From: Candidatus Saccharibacteria bacterium UBA7683
Lineage (GTDB): Bacteria; Patescibacteriota; Saccharimonadia; Saccharimonadales; UBA7683
Assembly: GCA_002482925.1 (NCBI GenBank)
Contig: DLGX01000082.1
Location: 1 to 9,188, forward strand
Reading direction: 5' to 3'
DNA length: 9,188 nucleotides
Part shown: one piece after another, positions 6,284-9,188 of the stretch
How the letters are laid out: every line of letters begins with the position of its first letter
Numbering within the stretch: the stretch's first letter is position 1
Made by a program: the position numbers and the translations under genes
The notes under the pieces: model-generated
Database searches by the model: none
Seen by the model: the letters and a program-made list of their open reading frames with translations, nothing else
Told to the model about the DNA's origin: nothing

Positions 6284-6289
6284 ATTATA
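6284..6289 (-). promoter_or_regulatory. truB promoter -10 box
   Basis: The minus strand reads a perfect TATAAT 8 nt before the truB ATG, the same spacing as in the 579-aa gene. The -35 region is weak (ATACCT at 17 bp). It would produce a leaderless truB mRNA in addition to any read-through from the DHH-like gene 40 bp upstream. Confidence 0.6.
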
Positions 6290-6315
6290 CCCGAAATTAT
6301 TGCGATAGGTATACG

Positions 6316-8436
6316 TTACTTGCTTATTGGGGGAAGCGGCGGAAGACCACTTCCGTTTGGATCATTTAATGGAGGTAAGCCCTGCATTTCACGGTTTCTG
6401 TCTACAGCCGTATCGTATTGTTGGGTCATTTGATCCATTTTTTGTTCCCGAACGGCGTCTTTATTTGCTTGCTGTGCCGCAAGATCATCCCCTGCCTGAG
6501 TCCAAGGGTTCTGACTTTGTGGCATATTTTGCATAAAGTCTGGGTTAATTTGGGGCTGGAACGCCGTAGTTGGATCATTGCCGGGCTGGCCTGGGAGTGG
6601 TGGCAGAGGAGGCAAAGCGCCACCTGCTGTTTGCGCACCCGGAAGTGGTGGCAATGGAGGCATACCTGAATTATTAGGATTTGCTCCTGGAAGTGGCGGT
6701 AAGGCTGGAGTCGCCTGGGTTTGTGCATTCAAAGAAGGCACACTTCCATCACCTGCAGGATCATGCGACTGCATGAATGACTGCATTGGATCAGGCGTTT
6801 GAACTGGAGCTGTTGAATCTACGGGTGCTGCAGAACTTTGCATCTGCGAAACACTTGTATCTACAGAGTCTTCAGACTGAATTGAAGGTAGCTCTGTTGA
6901 ATTAATAGATTCAAGAGGCTGGTTAGCAGGGTTAAATGGTTGCGAAATATTAGCAGCTTCTACGGCTTCGCGAGCAGCATCTAAAGATTCCGTTTCGGCT
7001 GGTGCGCTGTCGTGAGAAAGTGCAAAATTATTTACACCAGCTTCGCGTTCAGCCTGAGCTTCACTATCTTCTTCCGCACCTGCGGTAGTGGCATTAAGCG
7101 TACCACCGAAAGCAGGTTTTTGAACTTCTGGAGTCTGAGATTCAAGTGAAGTTATAGAAGGCGGTTCGTCACTCGCCAAAGGAAGCTCAGGTTCAGACGG
7201 TAAAGTCGGAAGCGGTTGAATTACTTTTGGCTTGTAATTTTCTACGGATGGTTCTTCTGTTGTTTGTTCTTGTGGTGCTTCAGCAACAGCTGTAGTTTCA
7301 GTAGAAACTTCAGGGTTAGTTGCTGGTTCTTTAGGCTGTGCAACTACAGTATCTTCGTTTGGCTCCGATGCTGTAGCAAGTGCACTCTTGAGTTGGTTAG
7401 TTGCGGACTCAGCTGGAGATTCTGCAACTTTTTCAGAATCATTCTTTGGAGAGTCTTTTTTCGCAGAAGCAGTTTTTTTAGATTTGGGCTTTTTAGTACT
7501 ATCTTCGTTCTTTGATTCAACATCTTCTTTATCTAGGTCTTCGGGTTTGTGGTCAAGTACCATTTCGCCATTATCGTCGTGAGGTTGGTCTGCTTCTTTT
7601 TTACGAACAGGTTCACTAATCATGCCTTCTTGGCGAAGATTGGTTGCAATTAATTGCTGATTGGCGCCTGCAGCCATAAGCTGGGCAGACAGACTCATCA
7701 CTTTTGGTGAAGTTTTTTCGTTAGAAAAACGATTGGTTTCAGCCACGATGCCGGTTAAGAACGCCGTGCTGATCTGGGAATCAAGTAAATCCGCACCAAA
7801 TGCATCAGTAAGCGCTACAAGCATTTCTGAAACTGAGCTTGCATTTGGGTCGTTCCAATCGACAGAACCAAGCGCGCTGCGTTTACTACCAGCGTTTATA
7901 GTTATAACGCTAGCATCGTGCAAGATTCTTCCGTGAATAATAATTGCGTTGTCGAGCTCTTCGCGTTTTTGTACGCCTAGCGCCACAACAACATCTACAT
8001 TAAAATCGCCCTGGCTAAATTCAAGGTCTTTTTGACTCAAAATAGTTCTATATGGGGTGATGAAGATTTTTACTACATCATCTTCAACTTTGTAACGTAG
8101 TTTGTCGGCTTTTTCTTTATCGAGTGCAATTATAAAATCACGAAGTGAATCCACTGTATTTTCAAACGTCTTTTCAGGATCCAAAAACTCCATTGCCGGC
8201 GGAATCTTTCCACTAAATACCGCGGTTGCATGCTTGTCGAGTTTGCCAAGCAAAAAGGTAAGGCCAAGCGCCGAAGCCAGTTCATCTACGGAAGGGTTAG
8301 CCCCTACTGTTACCAGTACATTCTTACCGTTTTGCAGTGCATCTGCTACTTGTGAAATTGTGTTTGCCACTGGAGATTGTGGCTCATCTGGAACAGGAGC
8401 TGGAACGGGGTTTGGGTTTTGTGTTTGTGGATCCAT
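6316..8436 (-). CDS. Degenerate DHH-family (NrnA-like) protein with long disordered proline-rich tail
   Basis: The 706-aa protein has an N-terminal domain (about 30-270) that follows the DHH phosphoesterase fold of NrnA-type nanoRNA/pAp phosphatases, but the metal-binding residues are gone. Motif I reads VGANPSVDE (44-52) where the family has a His...NPDxDA pattern. Motif II reads VVALGVQK (150-157), without its Asp. The DHH motif itself reads INAGSKR (180-186), followed by a family-like SVDWNDPNASSVSEML (191-206). Motif IV reads TGIVAETNRF (228-237), with Glu for Asp. From about 275 to 706 the chain is low complexity: Glu/Ser/Thr/Pro-rich, a Lys-rich patch at about 310-335, and three 16-residue PPLPPLPG repeats near 575-620. 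No membrane segment. The position immediately before truB matches nrnA in conserved clusters. A binding or scaffolding role for a pseudo-enzyme is an inference; the DHHA1 substrate-binding domain also appears absent. Confidence 0.85.
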   Translation of the reverse strand: MDPQTQNPNPVPAPVPDEPQSPVANTISQVADALQNGKNVLVTVGANPSVDELASALGLTFLLGKLDKHATAVFSGKIPPAMEFLDPEKTFENTVDSLRDFIIALDKEKADKLRYKVEDDVVKIFITPYRTILSQKDLEFSQGDFNVDVVVALGVQKREELDNAIIIHGRILHDASVITINAGSKRSALGSVDWNDPNASSVSEMLVALTDAFGADLLDSQISTAFLTGIVAETNRFSNEKTSPKVMSLSAQLMAAGANQQLIATNLRQEGMISEPVRKKEADQPHDDNGEMVLDHKPEDLDKEDVESKNEDSTKKPKSKKTASAKKDSPKNDSEKVAESPAESATNQLKSALATASEPNEDTVVAQPKEPATNPEVSTETTAVAEAPQEQTTEEPSVENYKPKVIQPLPTLPSEPELPLASDEPPSITSLESQTPEVQKPAFGGTLNATTAGAEEDSEAQAEREAGVNNFALSHDSAPAETESLDAAREAVEAANISQPFNPANQPLESINSTELPSIQSEDSVDTSVSQMQSSAAPVDSTAPVQTPDPMQSFMQSHDPAGDGSVPSLNAQTQATPALPPLPGANPNNSGMPPLPPLPGAQTAGGALPPLPPLPGQPGNDPTTAFQPQINPDFMQNMPQSQNPWTQAGDDLAAQQANKDAVREQKMDQMTQQYDTAVDRNREMQGLPPLNDPNGSGLPPLPPISK
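6590..6709 (-). repeat. 48-bp (16-residue) tandem repeats encoding PPLPPLPG
   Basis: Related units begin near 6590, 6638 and 6686, exactly 48 bp apart, each encoding PPLPPLPG (the first incomplete as ALPPLPG) plus a variable Gly/Asn/Ala spacer. A divergent copy ends the protein (GLPPLPPISK). The repeat preserves frame and motif, so selection or duplication at the protein level is likely. Confidence 0.8.
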
Positions 8437-8471
8437 TTTTTACCGTTTTTTTGTTTTTAGTTTATGCATAA

Positions 8472-8501
8472 ACAGTATCATATAATTTAGAGTTTCGTCA
8501 A
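8472..8501 (-). promoter_or_regulatory. Promoter of the DHH-like gene
   Basis: The minus strand reads TTGACG (8501-8496), 18 bp, then TACTGT (8477-8472). The predicted start near 8465 leaves an A-rich leader of about 30 nt without a good Shine-Dalgarno site. It is back to back with the rpsT promoter, 22 bp away. Confidence 0.6.
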
Positions 8502-8523
8502 TAGGAATGTGCGGTAGAAATAC

Positions 8524-8552
8524 TTTACATCCACCCCTGTTTACGGTATACT
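8524..8552 (+). promoter_or_regulatory. rpsT promoter
   Basis: TTTACA (8524-8529), 17 bp, then TATACT (8547-8552). Transcription should start near 8559, giving a leader of about 88 nt before rpsT. Confidence 0.75.
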
Positions 8553-8593
8553 CGGCAATTGACTAGAAAGAAATTTATATAACAACACGTTCA

Positions 8594-8621
8594 GCTTGCT
8601 CGAAGAGACACTTCGAAAAGC
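8594..8621 (+). promoter_or_regulatory. Hairpin in the rpsT leader
   Basis: TCGAAG (8600-8605) and CTTCGA (8611-8616) form a perfect 6-bp stem with a 5-nt loop. GCTT (8594-8597) and AAGC (8618-8621) extend it across a small internal loop. S20 represses its own translation in E. coli, so this could be a feedback site; that is only an inference from position. Confidence 0.4.
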
Positions 8622-8631
8622 CCAGGACAAG

Positions 8632-8637
8632 AAGGAG
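8632..8637 (+). promoter_or_regulatory. Shine-Dalgarno site of rpsT
   Basis: AAGGAG lies 9 nt before the ATG at 8647, the strongest ribosome binding site in the window. It contrasts with the leaderless genes. Confidence 0.85.
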
Positions 8638-8646
8638 AGAATCTAG

Positions 8647-9054
8647 ATGCCAATTATCAAATCAGCAAAAAAGCGAATGAGACAGACTGCTGTTGCTCGT
8701 ACCCGCAACCAAAACACAAAACGCAGTCTTCGCGCTGAATTAAAAGCACTTGCTGCTGCTATTGAAGCAAAAGATGGCAAAAAAGCTGCAGAAGCTCTTA
8801 AAAAAGTACAAAGTAATCTTGATAAAACAGTTAAGAAGAATATTCTTAAAAAGAACACTGCTGCTCGTAAACTCAGCCGACTTACCGACCAGGTTAAAGC
8901 GTTGGGCGCAAAACCTGCACCAGCTGTACCAACGAAAGCAGCTCCAAAAGCCGTAGCAAAACCTGCTGCTAAAAAACCAGCGGTTAAGAAAGCCCCGGCT
9001 ACAAAAACTGTAGCTAAAAAAGCTCCTACAAAAAAACCAACAGCTAAAAAATAG
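8647..9054 (+). CDS. rpsT: 30S ribosomal protein S20 with long basic C-terminal tail
   Basis: S20 binds the 5' domain and helix 44 region of 16S rRNA in early 30S assembly. Residues 1-86 are the complete family core: MPIIKSAKKRMRQTAVARTRN at the N-terminus, then the three-helix bundle with SLRAELKAL, the KKAAEALKKVQSNLDK helix and KKNILKKNTAARKLSRL near 63-79. Typical S20 is about 87 aa. Here a 48-residue extension (88-135) follows, made almost only of Lys, Ala, Pro, Thr and Val in KPAAKKPAVKK-type repeats, like histone H1 or the tails of some actinobacterial HU proteins. It has its own promoter, a hairpin leader and a strong Shine-Dalgarno site, and it ends at a terminator about 20 bp later. 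The high-scoring overlapping frame on the other strand is only a shadow of the Ala/Lys repeats. Identity is firm; the role of the tail is unknown. Confidence 0.96.
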   Translation: MPIIKSAKKRMRQTAVARTRNQNTKRSLRAELKALAAAIEAKDGKKAAEALKKVQSNLDKTVKKNILKKNTAARKLSRLTDQVKALGAKPAPAVPTKAAPKAVAKPAAKKPAVKKAPATKTVAKKAPTKKPTAKK

Positions 9055-9072
9055 TTCTTTGGAACCATTATT

Positions 9073-9100
9073 AAAGAAGCTTCAGTTTGAAGCTTCTTTT
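9073..9100 (+). terminator. Intrinsic terminator after rpsT, probably bidirectional
   Basis: AAAGAAGCTTCA (9073-9084), loop GTT, TGAAGCTTCTTT (9088-9099) form a perfect 12-bp stem, with T9100 following. Each strand ends the stem in a T-rich run, so it could serve both rpsT and the converging partial gene, whose stop codon (9101-9099) lies inside it. Confidence 0.8.
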
Positions 9101-9188
9101 AAACTACTTGAATACCGGCTCGAGAAGCTGGTGTATATTCCCGTTCAGCCAAAAACCCTTGTCCATCATCAAACTTTACGGACCAGCC
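9099..9188 (-). CDS. C-terminal end of an unidentified protein
   Basis: On the minus strand one frame stays open from the window edge to a TAA at 9101-9099, encoding 29 residues (WSVKFDDGQGF near the edge, ending SRAGIQVV). The other two frames on this strand close within a few codons. The composition is protein-like, and the stop falls within the shared terminator, as expected for a gene converging on rpsT. The piece is too short to name. Confidence 0.5.
   Translation of the reverse strand, partial: GWSVKFDDGQGFLAEREYTPASRAGIQVV

Noticed and set aside
6590..6709. Regular 48-bp spacing of similar units, superficially CRISPR-like.
   Set aside because: The units encode in-frame PPLPPLPG repeats with imperfect copies; there is no palindromic repeat, no unique spacers of CRISPR type and no cas gene.
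7216..7515. A hydrophobic Phe/Cys/Trp-rich frame on the plus strand that looks like a membrane protein.
   Set aside because: It is antisense to the Glu/Ser/Thr/Pro-rich tail of the DHH-like protein, whose complement automatically yields such residues; no promoter or Shine-Dalgarno.
8643..9068. A 141-codon open frame on the minus strand across rpsT.
   Set aside because: It is the complement of Ala/Lys-rich S20 codons, giving Ala/Phe/Val-rich nonsense; rpsT has promoter, Shine-Dalgarno and family match.
1..9188. Possible TGA recoding, as in some CPR lineages (SR1, Gracilibacteria).
   Set aside because: The 227-aa gene ends with a sensible TGA, and all recognisable genes are full length without internal TGA, so the standard code fits.

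Overview
The window reads as bacterial chromosome from a small-genome lineage. It is moderately AT-rich, uses the standard code (TGA acts as a stop) and is tightly packed. Several features suggest a Patescibacteria/CPR organism, perhaps Saccharibacteria: a TruB reduced to its catalytic core, an S20 with a long Lys/Ala/Pro tail, a DHH-family protein without its catalytic residues, two unrecognised globular proteins, and a tail-anchored low-complexity protein. This placement is an inference from gene character, not from a search.

Most genes lie on the minus strand. From right to left they are a degenerate DHH (NrnA-like) protein with a very long disordered tail (8436-6316), truB (6275-5604), an unrecognised 227-aa protein (5552-4869), an ABC-F ATPase (4838-3180), an unrecognised 214-aa protein (1302-658), rpsO (538-272) and the first codons of a probable pnp (62-1, running off the left end). 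The order DHH - truB - ... - rpsO - pnp matches the tail of the nusA-infB-rbfA-nrnA-truB-ribF-rpsO-pnp cluster of many bacteria. Here ribF is absent and accessory genes sit between truB and rpsO. Two genes are on the plus strand: a 579-aa Pro-rich tail-anchored protein (1444-3183), which meets the ABC-F gene end to end through one TTAA, and rpsT (8647-9054), divergent from the DHH gene. At the right edge the C-terminus of an unidentified minus-strand gene shares the rpsT terminator.

The functional theme is ribosome and RNA metabolism: S15, S20, tRNA pseudouridine-55 synthase, a ribosome-associated ABC-F ATPase, PNPase and a relic of the nanoRNase family.

Two layers of regulation are visible. 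The ribosomal/RNA-decay genes (rpsO, pnp, rpsT) have Shine-Dalgarno sites and long structured leaders. The pnp leader contains a long imperfect hairpin like the RNase III target in the E. coli pnp leader, preceded by a compact branched structure. In contrast, four other genes (214-aa protein, 579-aa protein, 227-aa protein, truB) have a -10 box only 6-8 nt before the start codon, so their mRNAs should be leaderless. The most unusual proteins are the dead DHH domain with its 16-residue PPLPPLPG repeats and the tail-anchored protein, which carries the same kind of proline motif.
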